The notes beneath the pieces were generated by a model. That model searched no databases, was not told the origin of the DNA, and saw only the letters and a program-made list of their open reading frames with translations. Below, one piece after another: positions 15,782-23,582 of a stretch of 52,717 nt of DNA. The translations under genes were made by a program, and so were the position numbers. How positions within the stretch are numbered: the first letter of the stretch is position 1; every line of letters starts with the position of its first letter. Source of the stretch: Oscillospiraceae bacterium (GTDB lineage Bacteria; Bacillota; Clostridia; Oscillospirales; QAMX01); the NCBI GenBank assembly GCA_015067675.1, contig SVMB01000015.1:1-52717 (forward strand), written 5' to 3'.

Positions 15782-16803
15782 CACCGAAAACCATGGAAAA
15801 CCCCTTCGCCTATGAGGATGCATGGCATCGCGAAGGTTTTTCGGTCATCTGCGGTGTGGATGAAGCCGGACGCGGTCCGCTGGCAGGCGATGTTTACGCC
15901 GCGGCGGTGATTCTGCCGCCGGATTTTGATCCCACGGGCTTAAATGACTCCAAAAAGCTCACTGAAAAGCGCCGTGAGGCGCTGTATGAGCGCATCATCC
16001 GGGAAGCCGCGGCTTACTGCGTTGCCACGGCGAGCCCTGAAGAGATCGATGAACTCAATATACTGGAAGCCTCGCTTCTTGCCATGCGCCGGGCCATCGA
16101 CGGCCTTTCCATCCGGCCCGATCTTGCCATGATCGACGGCAATCAGTGCCGCGGCTTTCAGATCCCCGCCCGCTGCATCGTCGGCGGCGACGGTAAAAGC
16201 GCCAGCATCGCAGCGGCATCCATCCTTGCCAAGGTCTCCCGTGACCGCAGCATGGTGGAAATGGCTGCCCAGTATCCCGGTTACGGCTTTGAAAAGCACA
16301 AGGGCTATCCTACCGCGGCCCACTACGAGGCCATCGGCAGGCTGGGGATTCTCCCGATTCACCGCAAGAGCTTCCTGAAAAAGCTGCACACGCCCAAGCC
16401 CGCTGTCGATCCTGTCGAGCGCGGACGCTATGGTGAGGATGTAGCTGCACGGTATCTGGAGAGTCACGGCTATACGATTCTCGACCGCAACTGGCACAGC
16501 GGCACCGACGGAGAGCTGGACATCGTGGCGCAGCTTGACGGTGCCATCGTCTTTGTCGAAGTCAAACAGCGAAAGGATTCCCTGCGGGGTCTTGCCATCG
16601 AGGCAGTCACGCCCGCAAAGCAGAAAAAGCTGATTCTTGCCTCCACAGCGTGGCTTGAGCAGCACGCCTGCAAACTGCCCGCCCGTATGGACGTCATCGA
16701 GGTCTATACCGGTACTCCGCAGGATTCGGCCTTCGGCCCCACCTATCCCCGTCCCGAAATCCGTCACATCCGGGATGCTTTTGCACCCCGTTCCATCTAT
16801 TAA
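15778..16803 (+). CDS. rnhB: Fused RNase HII and YraN-family (UPF0102) nuclease-like protein
   Basis: A 341-residue two-domain protein in one uninterrupted frame. Residues 1-205 are RNase HII: GVDEAGRGPLAG (26-37) supplies the DE pair, AMIDGNQ another Asp, and AAASILAKVSRD the conserved late block. It removes ribonucleotides and RNA primers from RNA-DNA hybrids. Residues 213-330 match YraN: RYGEDVAARYLESHGYTIL, then the nuclease-like GELDIVAQ...VFVEVKQR core. In many Firmicutes rnhB and yraN are adjacent separate genes. An alternative start at 15793 is possible. The ATGA overlap with rbgA indicates coupled translation. Confidence 0.93.
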   Translation: MTPKTMENPFAYEDAWHREGFSVICGVDEAGRGPLAGDVYAAAVILPPDFDPTGLNDSKKLTEKRREALYERIIREAAAYCVATASPEEIDELNILEASLLAMRRAIDGLSIRPDLAMIDGNQCRGFQIPARCIVGGDGKSASIAAASILAKVSRDRSMVEMAAQYPGYGFEKHKGYPTAAHYEAIGRLGILPIHRKSFLKKLHTPKPAVDPVERGRYGEDVAARYLESHGYTILDRNWHSGTDGELDIVAQLDGAIVFVEVKQRKDSLRGLAIEAVTPAKQKKLILASTAWLEQHACKLPARMDVIEVYTGTPQDSAFGPTYPRPEIRHIRDAFAPRSIY

Positions 16804-16820
16804 GGAAAGAGGCGACATGA

Positions 16821-17810
16821 ATGATTCCCGCACTCTTTGATGCACATTGTGATACTATTTCCGGTCTCTGGGCACGCGGCGAACATCTGGAACAGAACAG
16901 CGGCCACGTTGATCTCAACCGTGCCGCAATCTATCCCCACTACGTGCAGTTCTTTGCCGCCTATACAAACATCGGCGCAAAGCCCCTGGCCGATATCACC
17001 GATGACGCCGCCCGCAGGCAGGCCATCCGCGAGCGCCTCATTGAAGCCGATGCCGAAGTCTATGACCGCTTCCACGCTCTGGTTCAGTACTTCTATCAGG
17101 AAGTCCGGCGCAATCACGACCGCGTGATCGCCTGCCGTACCATCCAAGATCTGGACCGCGCCCGTGCCGAAGGCAAGGTCGCAGCAATTCTCACCGTTGA
17201 AGAAGGCGCACAGCTTGACATGACGGTGGAAGAAGCCTACGAAATCGGCGTGCGCGCCATTGCCCTGACCTGGAACTACCGCAACATCATCGGCGGCTCC
17301 AATCTCAGCGGCGGCGGTCTGACCGAGTATGGCCGTGAGTTTGTGAAGAAGATGCAGAAGCTGGGCATCCTGGTGGACGTCTCTCACAGCTCCGAAGAGG
17401 TCTTTTATGATGTGGTGAAGCTGGCCGAAAAACCCTTCATCGCCTCCCATTCCAACTCCCGCACCATCTGTCAGCATCCCCGCAACCTCACCGACGAGCA
17501 GTTCGTGGCCCTGTGCCGCGCCGGCGGTGTGGCAGGCTTCAACTTCGCCAGCCACTTCGTCACGCCCGACGGCGTGAGCACGCTGAATGACTGCGTGGAT
17601 CATATCGAGCATTTCCTCTCTCTGGGCGGCGCCCGCCACATCGCCATGGGCGGTGATCTGGACGGCATCAGCAGCGCGCCCGACGGCATCAACGGCGTGC
17701 AGGATGTCTGCAAGCTCGCCGATGCAATGGCGGCACGCGGCATCAGCGTTTCCCAGATCGAGGATATCTTCTATAACAATCTTTACCGTGTGGTCAAGGA
17801 GGCCTGGTAA
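16821..17810 (+). CDS. Membrane-dipeptidase-family (peptidase M19) enzyme
   Basis: A 329-residue zinc peptidase. DAHCDT (7-12) carries the first metal ligands. VEEGAQ supplies the bridging Glu, DVSHSS and ASHSNSR the His ligands, and MGGDLDG the conserved Asp. M19 enzymes hydrolyse dipeptides, often with a D-residue at the second position. No signal peptide is present, so it is cytoplasmic. An ATG four bases upstream opens a seven-codon frame and is rejected. The stop codon shares its last A with the thrC start (TAATG). Confidence 0.93.
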   Translation: MIPALFDAHCDTISGLWARGEHLEQNSGHVDLNRAAIYPHYVQFFAAYTNIGAKPLADITDDAARRQAIRERLIEADAEVYDRFHALVQYFYQEVRRNHDRVIACRTIQDLDRARAEGKVAAILTVEEGAQLDMTVEEAYEIGVRAIALTWNYRNIIGGSNLSGGGLTEYGREFVKKMQKLGILVDVSHSSEEVFYDVVKLAEKPFIASHSNSRTICQHPRNLTDEQFVALCRAGGVAGFNFASHFVTPDGVSTLNDCVDHIEHFLSLGGARHIAMGGDLDGISSAPDGINGVQDVCKLADAMAARGISVSQIEDIFYNNLYRVVKEAW

Positions 17811-19336
17811 TGAATTATAACAGCACCCGAGGCGGCACGCTTGCCGTCCCCTCTGCCCGCGCAATTGCGGAAGGTCTGGCCCGTGACGGCGGCCTGTACA
17901 CCCCCGAAAAGCTCGTTCCGCTGACCGATGAGCTGATGGAAGAGCTGGCAGGACTTGATTACGCCGGCCGCGCCGCCCGCATTCTTGGTCTGTATCTCAC
18001 GGATTTCACGTCCGAAGAGCTGCTGACCTACGCCAAGAAGGCCTACAGTGCCGAGAAGTTTGCCCATCCCGCAGGCTTCGATCCCACTGCGCCCGCCGTT
18101 GACGGCGTTGCCGTGCGCAGCCTGTCAAAGCAGGAGCACGTGCTCGAGCTCTTCTGGGGTCCCACCTCCGCTTTCAAGGATATGGCGCTGCAGATGCTTC
18201 CCTATCTGCTCACCGCTTCCCTTCGCAAGCTCGGTGAAGAGCGCACCGCCTGCATTCTCGTCGCCACCTCCGGCGATACCGGCAAGGCAGCCCTCGAAGG
18301 CTTCCGTGATGTGCCCGGTACCCAGATCGTCGTTTTCTATCCCAACGACGGTGTCAGCGACGTGCAGAAGCGTCAGATGATCACCCAGGAAGGTGAAAAC
18401 GTCGGCGTCTGCGCTGTTTACGGCAACTTCGATGATGCCCAGACCGGCGTCAAGAAGGTTTTCTCCGATCCTGCCATCCGTGAGACTCTGGACAAAAACG
18501 GCCGCTTCTTCTCCAGCGCCAACTCCATCAACTTCGGCCGTCTGGCTCCCCAGATTGTCTACTACGTCTCCGCGTATCTGGATATGGTCAAGTCCGGCGC
18601 CATCGCCCGTGGCGAGGCCATCAACATCTGCGTGCCTACCGGCAACTTCGGCAACATCCTTGCCGCTTACTTTGCCAAGGCCATGGGACTGCCCGTGAAG
18701 AAGCTCATCTGTGCTTCCAACGCCAACAATGTCCTCACCGATTTCATCAACACCGGCGTTTACGACCGCCGCCGCGAATTCTTCAAGACCCTCTCGCCCT
18801 CCATGGATATCCTCATTTCCTCCAACGTCGAGCGTCTGCTCTATTATCTTGCTGACGGCGATACCGCTTTTGTTGCCGGCAAGATGAAGGAGCTGAATGA
18901 AAACGGCATCTACACCCTCGACGGTGAGGCTGCCGCTTCCCTGAAAGCTGATTTCATCGGCTACTGCTGCGACGACGTGCAGACCCGTGAGACCATCCGC
19001 GAGGTCTTTGGCGAGAGCCGCTACCTCATCGATCCCCATACCGCCGTGGCCATCAACGCCGCCCGCCGTTACCGTGCCGAAACCGGTGATGAGACGCCCA
19101 CCCTCATCGCTTCCACCGCCAGCGCCTTCAAGTTCTGCGCCGGTGTCCTGGATGCTCTGACCGGTACGCCCGCGGCCGACGATTTCGAGGCCATCGAGAC
19201 CCTCTCCGCCGTCGCCGGACAGCCTGCTCCCGCACCGCTGACCGGACTGCGCGGCAAGACCGTGCGTTTCGCCGAAACCGTTGAGAAGGATGCGCTGGGC
19301 GCCACCGCCTGCCGCCTGCTCGGCGTTGAGGTGTAA
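17810..19336 (+). CDS. thrC: Threonine synthase
   Basis: A 508-residue PLP enzyme that makes L-threonine from O-phospho-L-homoserine. The N-terminal YNSTRGG block, the PLP lysine K123 in GPTSAFKDMA, CILVATSGDTGKAA for phosphate contacts, and CVPTGNFGNI for the PLP phosphate are all present. The length fits the longer type of bacterial threonine synthase. It is translationally coupled to the M19 dipeptidase and followed at 18 bases by the metallophosphoesterase. No T-box or other leader is visible. Confidence 0.95.
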   Translation: MNYNSTRGGTLAVPSARAIAEGLARDGGLYTPEKLVPLTDELMEELAGLDYAGRAARILGLYLTDFTSEELLTYAKKAYSAEKFAHPAGFDPTAPAVDGVAVRSLSKQEHVLELFWGPTSAFKDMALQMLPYLLTASLRKLGEERTACILVATSGDTGKAALEGFRDVPGTQIVVFYPNDGVSDVQKRQMITQEGENVGVCAVYGNFDDAQTGVKKVFSDPAIRETLDKNGRFFSSANSINFGRLAPQIVYYVSAYLDMVKSGAIARGEAINICVPTGNFGNILAAYFAKAMGLPVKKLICASNANNVLTDFINTGVYDRRREFFKTLSPSMDILISSNVERLLYYLADGDTAFVAGKMKELNENGIYTLDGEAAASLKADFIGYCCDDVQTRETIREVFGESRYLIDPHTAVAINAARRYRAETGDETPTLIASTASAFKFCAGVLDALTGTPAADDFEAIETLSAVAGQPAPAPLTGLRGKTVRFAETVEKDALGATACRLLGVEV

Positions 19337-19354
19337 CCCGAAAGGAGTAGCGCC

Positions 19355-20068
19355 GTGGCTCTTTATACGCTGGCCGATCTGCATCTGTCCACCGATGTGG
19401 ACAAGCCCATGGACATCTTCGGCGGCGCATGGCGCGGCTATCAGGACAAGCTGCGCGATAACCTCGCGTCCGTCCTGCATGAGGAGGATACGCTGGTGAT
19501 CCCGGGTGATCTATCCTGGGGCATCAATCTGCGCGAAGCGCTGGGGGATTTCCGCTTCCTCACGGCTCTTCCCGGCAGGAAAATCCTCATCAAAGGCAAT
19601 CATGATCTCTGGTGGGAAACCGTATCCAAAATGGAGCGGTTCTTCGCCGAGCACGAGATCGAAAACATCTTCTTTCTCCACAACAATTATCAGCCCTATG
19701 AGTCGCCGGAGGGGCGTATCGCCCTGTGCGGCACCCGCGGCTGGTTCTTCGATGAGGAAAAAGGCGATGCTCACGACGACAAGATGCGAAACCGTGAGAT
19801 CTTACGGCTGGAAGCTTCCCTCAAGGCGGCAAAATCCGCCGGGGAAACCCGCATATACTGCTTCATGCATTACCCGCCGCTTTATCCCGGTTACGAATGC
19901 GCACCGATTCTTTCACTGCTGGAGAGTTACGGCGTCGAGCGCTGCTACTACGGTCATCTGCACGGAGAAAGTTGCAGATTTGCGTACCAGGGTGTCAAAA
20001 ATGGTGTAAACTATCAGCTTGTGTCGAGCGATTCTGTAAGATTTCAACCAATTTTGGTTGCGCCATAA
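19355..20068 (+). CDS. Calcineurin-like metallophosphoesterase
   Basis: A 237-residue protein with a GTG start behind AAAGGAG. Metallophosphoesterase motifs run in order: LADLHLS, IPGDLSWG, LIKGNHDLWWE, MHYPP and YGHLHGE, giving the dinuclear metal site. These enzymes cleave phosphomono- or diesters; the substrate of this subfamily is unknown to me. It sits at the end of the lepB-thrC gene run, and the trigger factor promoter follows its stop. Confidence 0.88.
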   Translation: MALYTLADLHLSTDVDKPMDIFGGAWRGYQDKLRDNLASVLHEEDTLVIPGDLSWGINLREALGDFRFLTALPGRKILIKGNHDLWWETVSKMERFFAEHEIENIFFLHNNYQPYESPEGRIALCGTRGWFFDEEKGDAHDDKMRNREILRLEASLKAAKSAGETRIYCFMHYPPLYPGYECAPILSLLESYGVERCYYGHLHGESCRFAYQGVKNGVNYQLVSSDSVRFQPILVAP

Positions 20069-20104
20069 AAAAATGTGGCATAATACTTGAAAGTGTTGTA
20101 TAAT
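20054..20104 (+). promoter_or_regulatory. Promoter region of tig
   Basis: A perfect TATAAT (20099-20104) and an earlier CATAAT (20079-20084) lie 47-72 bases before tig, with TTGGTT (20054-20059) as a loose -35 for the earlier box. The TTGGTT is half of a 16-base palindrome (20045-20060) that overlaps the end of the previous gene. Confidence 0.45.
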
Positions 20105-20150
20105 AGATTCTGCAACACAAAAGAAAGAATACGTTTTGGGGGATACTGCA

Positions 20151-21425
20151 ATGGAAATCAAACGCAATGAGAAGACTGCCGTCAATACCGTCGAGCTCGA
20201 GATCGCCGTTACCGGCGAGGAGTTCGTCGCTGCCCGCAAGGCTGCTTACAAGAAGAACGTTGGCAAGATCAACGTTCCCGGCTTCCGCCGCGGCAAGGCT
20301 CCTCAGGCTATCATTGAGAAAATGTACGGCAAGGAAGTCTTCTATGAAGACGCTGTCAATATGTCCTATGGCCCCGCTTACGAAGCTGCCATCCGTGAAG
20401 CCGCTCTGACTCCCGTGGCCCAGCCCGATGTCGAGATCGTTTCCCTGGATGAGAACGGCTACGTTTTCAAGGCCGTCGTGACCACCAAGCCCGAGGCTAC
20501 CATGGGCGACTACAAGGCCATCCGTGTTGAGAAGGCTGCCGTCGAGGTTACCGAAGAGGATATCGACGCTTCCATCCAGCGCCTGGCTGAGCGCAACTCC
20601 CGCACCGAGACCGTCGAGCGTGCTGCCGAGAACGGCGACATCGCTGTCATCGACTTCGAAGGCTTCAAGGACGACGTCGCTTTTGAAGGCGGCAAGGCCG
20701 AGGGCCACGAGCTCAAGCTCGGTTCCGGTTCCTTCATCCCCGGCTTCGAAGATCAGGTTGTCGGCCACTCCGCCGGCGAGAGCTTCGATGTCAACGTGAC
20801 CTTCCCCGAAGAGTATCACAACGAAGAGCTCAAGGGTGCTGCCTGCGTGTTCAAGGTGACCCTGCATGAAGTCAAGGCTACCATCCTGCCCGAGATCGAC
20901 GATGAGTTCGCCAAGGACGTTTCCGAGTGCGACACTCTGGAAGCCCTGCGCGCCGAGGAGAAGGAGAAGCTCGTCAAGGCCCGCACCAACAGCGCCGACC
21001 AGGCTTTTGAGGCTGCTCTCCTTGAGAAGCTCGCCGAGGTTACCGAGGTTGAGATTCCCCAGGCCATGATCGAGAACCGCATCGACCAGATCGCCGATGA
21101 TTTCGGTTATCGTATGCAGATGCAGGGCATCTCCATGGAGCAGTACTTCCAGATGACCGGTTCTTCCGAGGAAGACTTCCGCAAGGGTTTTGCTGATCGT
21201 GCCGAGCAGCAGGTCAAGATCTCCCTGGCTCTGGAAGCCATCGCCAAGCTCGAGAACGTTGAGGTTTCCGACGAGGACGTCGAGGCCGAGTACGTCAAGC
21301 TCGCCGGTGAGAACGGCAAGATCGAGCAGATCAAGGCTTACATCTCCGCTGACGCTCTGCGCCAGGATCTGGTCGCTGAGAAGATCATGAACATGCTCAA
21401 GGAGAGCGCTGCTCAGGCTGAGTAA
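20151..21425 (+). CDS. tig: Trigger factor, ribosome-bound chaperone
   Basis: A 424-residue protein started at ATG 20151 behind GGGGGA. The ribosome-docking signature GFRRGKAP (44-51) is present. The FKBP-type peptidyl-prolyl isomerase domain covers about 150-240 (GDIAVIDFEGF, LGSGSFIPGFE). The rest is the helical substrate-cradling domain. It meets nascent chains at the ribosome exit tunnel. Third codon positions are strongly C/G-biased, as expected for high expression. It opens the tig-clpP-clpX-lon-ysxC cluster. Confidence 0.97.
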   Translation: MEIKRNEKTAVNTVELEIAVTGEEFVAARKAAYKKNVGKINVPGFRRGKAPQAIIEKMYGKEVFYEDAVNMSYGPAYEAAIREAALTPVAQPDVEIVSLDENGYVFKAVVTTKPEATMGDYKAIRVEKAAVEVTEEDIDASIQRLAERNSRTETVERAAENGDIAVIDFEGFKDDVAFEGGKAEGHELKLGSGSFIPGFEDQVVGHSAGESFDVNVTFPEEYHNEELKGAACVFKVTLHEVKATILPEIDDEFAKDVSECDTLEALRAEEKEKLVKARTNSADQAFEAALLEKLAEVTEVEIPQAMIENRIDQIADDFGYRMQMQGISMEQYFQMTGSSEEDFRKGFADRAEQQVKISLALEAIAKLENVEVSDEDVEAEYVKLAGENGKIEQIKAYISADALRQDLVAEKIMNMLKESAAQAE

Positions 21426-21453
21426 TCCTGCGCAATACGTATCTTTTGAGATA

Positions 21454-21473
21454 TTTCGCAACACTTTCGCAAC
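21454..21473 (+). repeat. Tandem 9-base repeat upstream of clpP
   Basis: TTTCGCAAC occurs at 21454-21462 and again at 21465-21473, an 11-base period, or about one helical turn. It lies 22 bases before the clpP start. It is not a CIRCE element and I do not recognise it as a CtsR box. Confidence 0.7.
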
Positions 21474-21495
21474 TTTATCTAATTGAGGTGACATT

Positions 21496-22077
21496 ATGAG
21501 CTTAGTACCCATGGTCGTGGAGCAGACCAACCGCGGCGAGCGTTCCTACGACATCTATTCCCGCCTTCTCAATGACCGTATCATCATCCTCTCCGAAGAG
21601 GTCAACGATGTTACCGCCAGCCTTGTCGTAGCGCAGCTTCTGTATCTGGAGGCTCAGGATCCCGACCGTGATATCCAGCTGTATATCAACAGCCCCGGCG
21701 GCTCTGTCACCGCAGGTATGGCTATCTACGATACCATGCAGTATATCAAGGCTGACGTTTCCACCATCTGCATCGGCATGGCCGCCAGCATGGGCGCGTT
21801 CCTTCTGGCTGCCGGCGCCAAGGGCAAGCGTTATGCCCTGCCCAACAGTGAGATCATGATCCACCAGCCTCTGGGCGGTATGCAGGGTCAGGCCACTGAC
21901 ATGCAGATCCATGTGGAGCGTATGCTCAAGATCAAGGAAAATCTGAACAAGATCCTGGCCGAGCGCACCGGCAAGAGCTATGAGCAGGTCTGCCAGGATA
22001 CCGAGCGCGATCACTTCCTGACTGCCGAAGAAGCCCGTGAATACGGCCTGATCGACGCTGTCATCGAAAAGAGATAA
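21496..22077 (+). CDS. clpP: ATP-dependent Clp protease proteolytic subunit
   Basis: A 193-residue serine peptidase started behind TGAGGTGA. The catalytic Ser is S98 in GMAASMG and His is H123 in [19 protein letters not shown] is the conserved oxyanion-side block. ClpP forms a double heptamer that degrades proteins fed by ClpX. clpX follows 13 bases after its stop, so both subunits are made together. Confidence 0.98.
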   Translation: MSLVPMVVEQTNRGERSYDIYSRLLNDRIIILSEEVNDVTASLVVAQLLYLEAQDPDRDIQLYINSPGGSVTAGMAIYDTMQYIKADVSTICIGMAASMGAFLLAAGAKGKRYALPNSEIMIHQPLGGMQGQATDMQIHVERMLKIKENLNKILAERTGKSYEQVCQDTERDHFLTAEEAREYGLIDAVIEKR

Positions 22078-22090
22078 CGGAGGGCGTATA

Positions 22091-23437
22091 ATGCCTAAAA
22101 ACGACGACAATCGTCAGGTTCGCTGTTCCTTCTGCGGCAAGCGGCAGGATCAGGTCAAGCGTCTGATCGCCGGTCCCAACGTGTTCATCTGCGATGAATG
22201 CGTGGAGCTGTGTCTGCACTATCTGGACGACGGTGCGGCCGCTGCCCGGGAAGAAGCATATAACCGCGGCCGTGCACAGGGCCGCGATATGGGTGACGAG
22301 GGAGGTACCGCAGGTACCTCCGCCGCTCCCACTTTATACAAGCCCCGCGAAATCAAGGAAATGCTCGATGACTATGTCATCGGACAGGATCGTGCCAAGG
22401 CCGCTCTGGCCGTGGCCGTCTATAACCACTACAAGCGTGTTTTCTTCGGTTCCAACATCAACGACGGCGTGGAAATCCAGAAGTCCAACGTTCTGCTGCT
22501 GGGTCCCACCGGCTGCGGCAAGACTTTCCTTGCCCAAACCCTGGCCCGCATCCTCAACGTGCCCTTCGCCATCGCCGACGCCACCACCCTGACCGAGGCC
22601 GGTTATGTTGGTGACGACGTGGAGAACATCCTCCTCCGTCTGATTCAGGCAGCCGATTTCAACATCGAGCGTGCGCAGCGCGGTATCATCTATATCGATG
22701 AAATCGACAAGATCGCCCGCAAGAGTGAAAGCACCTCCATCACCCGCGACGTCTCCGGCGAGGGCGTGCAGCAGGCTCTGCTGAAAATCCTCGAAGGTAC
22801 CGTCGCCAGCGTCCCGCCCAACGGCGGCCGCAAGCATCCCCATCAGGATTTCATCCAGATCGATACCTCCCAGATCCTCTTCATCTGCGGCGGCGCCTTC
22901 GACGGTCTTGACAAGATCATCGAAAAGCGCACCAACACCGGCGGTATGGGCTTCGGCGCTGAGATTCAGCGCAAGGAGGAGAAGGATATGGGCGCACTGC
23001 TTGAGAAGATCGAGCCTCATGATCTGCTCAAGTTTGGTCTGATTCCCGAGCTGGTCGGCCGTCTGCCGGTTCTGACCACGCTGGAACCCCTGAACCGCGA
23101 TATGCTGGTCCGCGTGCTCACCGAGCCCAAGAACGCTTTCATCCGTCAGTATCAGAAGCTGATGGCCATTGACGGCGTGGAGCTCACCTTTGAACAGGGC
23201 GCGCTGGAATATATGGCTGACAAGGCCGTTGCCCGCAACACGGGTGCCCGCGGTCTGCGTGCCATCATCGAGGACGTCATGGGCGAGATTATGTTCGAAG
23301 CCCCCTCCGACGCCTCTATCGCCAAGATCATCATCACCCGTGAATGCGCCGAAAAGCTCGAGCCGCCGATCATCGAACGTGATCCTGCCCGGCTTGATGC
23401 CCTGACGGCCGGTCACGGTAAGCACAGCGCTTCATAA
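22091..23437 (+). CDS. clpX: ATP-dependent Clp protease ATP-binding subunit ClpX
   Basis: A 448-residue AAA+ unfoldase. The N-terminal zinc-binding domain has Cys12, Cys15, Cys34 and Cys37 (CSFC and CDEC). Walker A is GPTGCGKT (138-145) and Walker B is IIYIDEID. The pore-loop region and sensor motifs are in the expected order. The linker between zinc and AAA+ domains (about 45-80) is Ala/Gly-rich and a little longer than in well-known homologues. It recognises tagged substrates and threads them into ClpP. Confidence 0.98.
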   Translation: MPKNDDNRQVRCSFCGKRQDQVKRLIAGPNVFICDECVELCLHYLDDGAAAAREEAYNRGRAQGRDMGDEGGTAGTSAAPTLYKPREIKEMLDDYVIGQDRAKAALAVAVYNHYKRVFFGSNINDGVEIQKSNVLLLGPTGCGKTFLAQTLARILNVPFAIADATTLTEAGYVGDDVENILLRLIQAADFNIERAQRGIIYIDEIDKIARKSESTSITRDVSGEGVQQALLKILEGTVASVPPNGGRKHPHQDFIQIDTSQILFICGGAFDGLDKIIEKRTNTGGMGFGAEIQRKEEKDMGALLEKIEPHDLLKFGLIPELVGRLPVLTTLEPLNRDMLVRVLTEPKNAFIRQYQKLMAIDGVELTFEQGALEYMADKAVARNTGARGLRAIIEDVMGEIMFEAPSDASIAKIIITRECAEKLEPPIIERDPARLDALTAGHGKHSAS

Positions 23438-23487
23438 GCAACGGGAACGCCGCTGTCGTTTCTGCTCACACACGATCGCGACCTTCG

Positions 23488-23526
23488 CGGCGCGCCCGAA
23501 CCCCTTATGTTCAGGCGCGCCGTTTT
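23488..23526 (+). terminator. Terminator between clpX and lon
   Basis: A long two-part stem: CGGCGCGCC (23488-23496) with GGCGCGCCG (23514-23522), extended inward by GAAC/GTTC, then TTTT. It separates lon transcription from clpPX. Confidence 0.8.
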
Positions 23527-23582
23527 GTCGTAAATCGCAGCCGGCGTACTGCACTCCTTTGTGCCGGCAGGAAAGGAACATT

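Noticed and set aside
19337..19354. T-box or riboswitch before amino-acid genes thrC and lysA
   Set aside because: The upstream gaps are too short (overlap for thrC, about 33 bases after a terminator for lysA) to hold one.
18125..19480. 451-codon minus-strand open frame opposite thrC
   Set aside because: A shadow of GC-biased codons; its product is Gly/Val/Asp-rich with no motifs.
19995..21530. 511-codon minus-strand open frame opposite trigger factor
   Set aside because: Low-complexity Leu/Gly/Asp product caused by strong codon bias in tig.
21426..23582. CIRCE element (HrcA site) near clpP, clpX or lon
   Set aside because: No TTAGCACTC-N9-GAGTGCTAA sequence is present.
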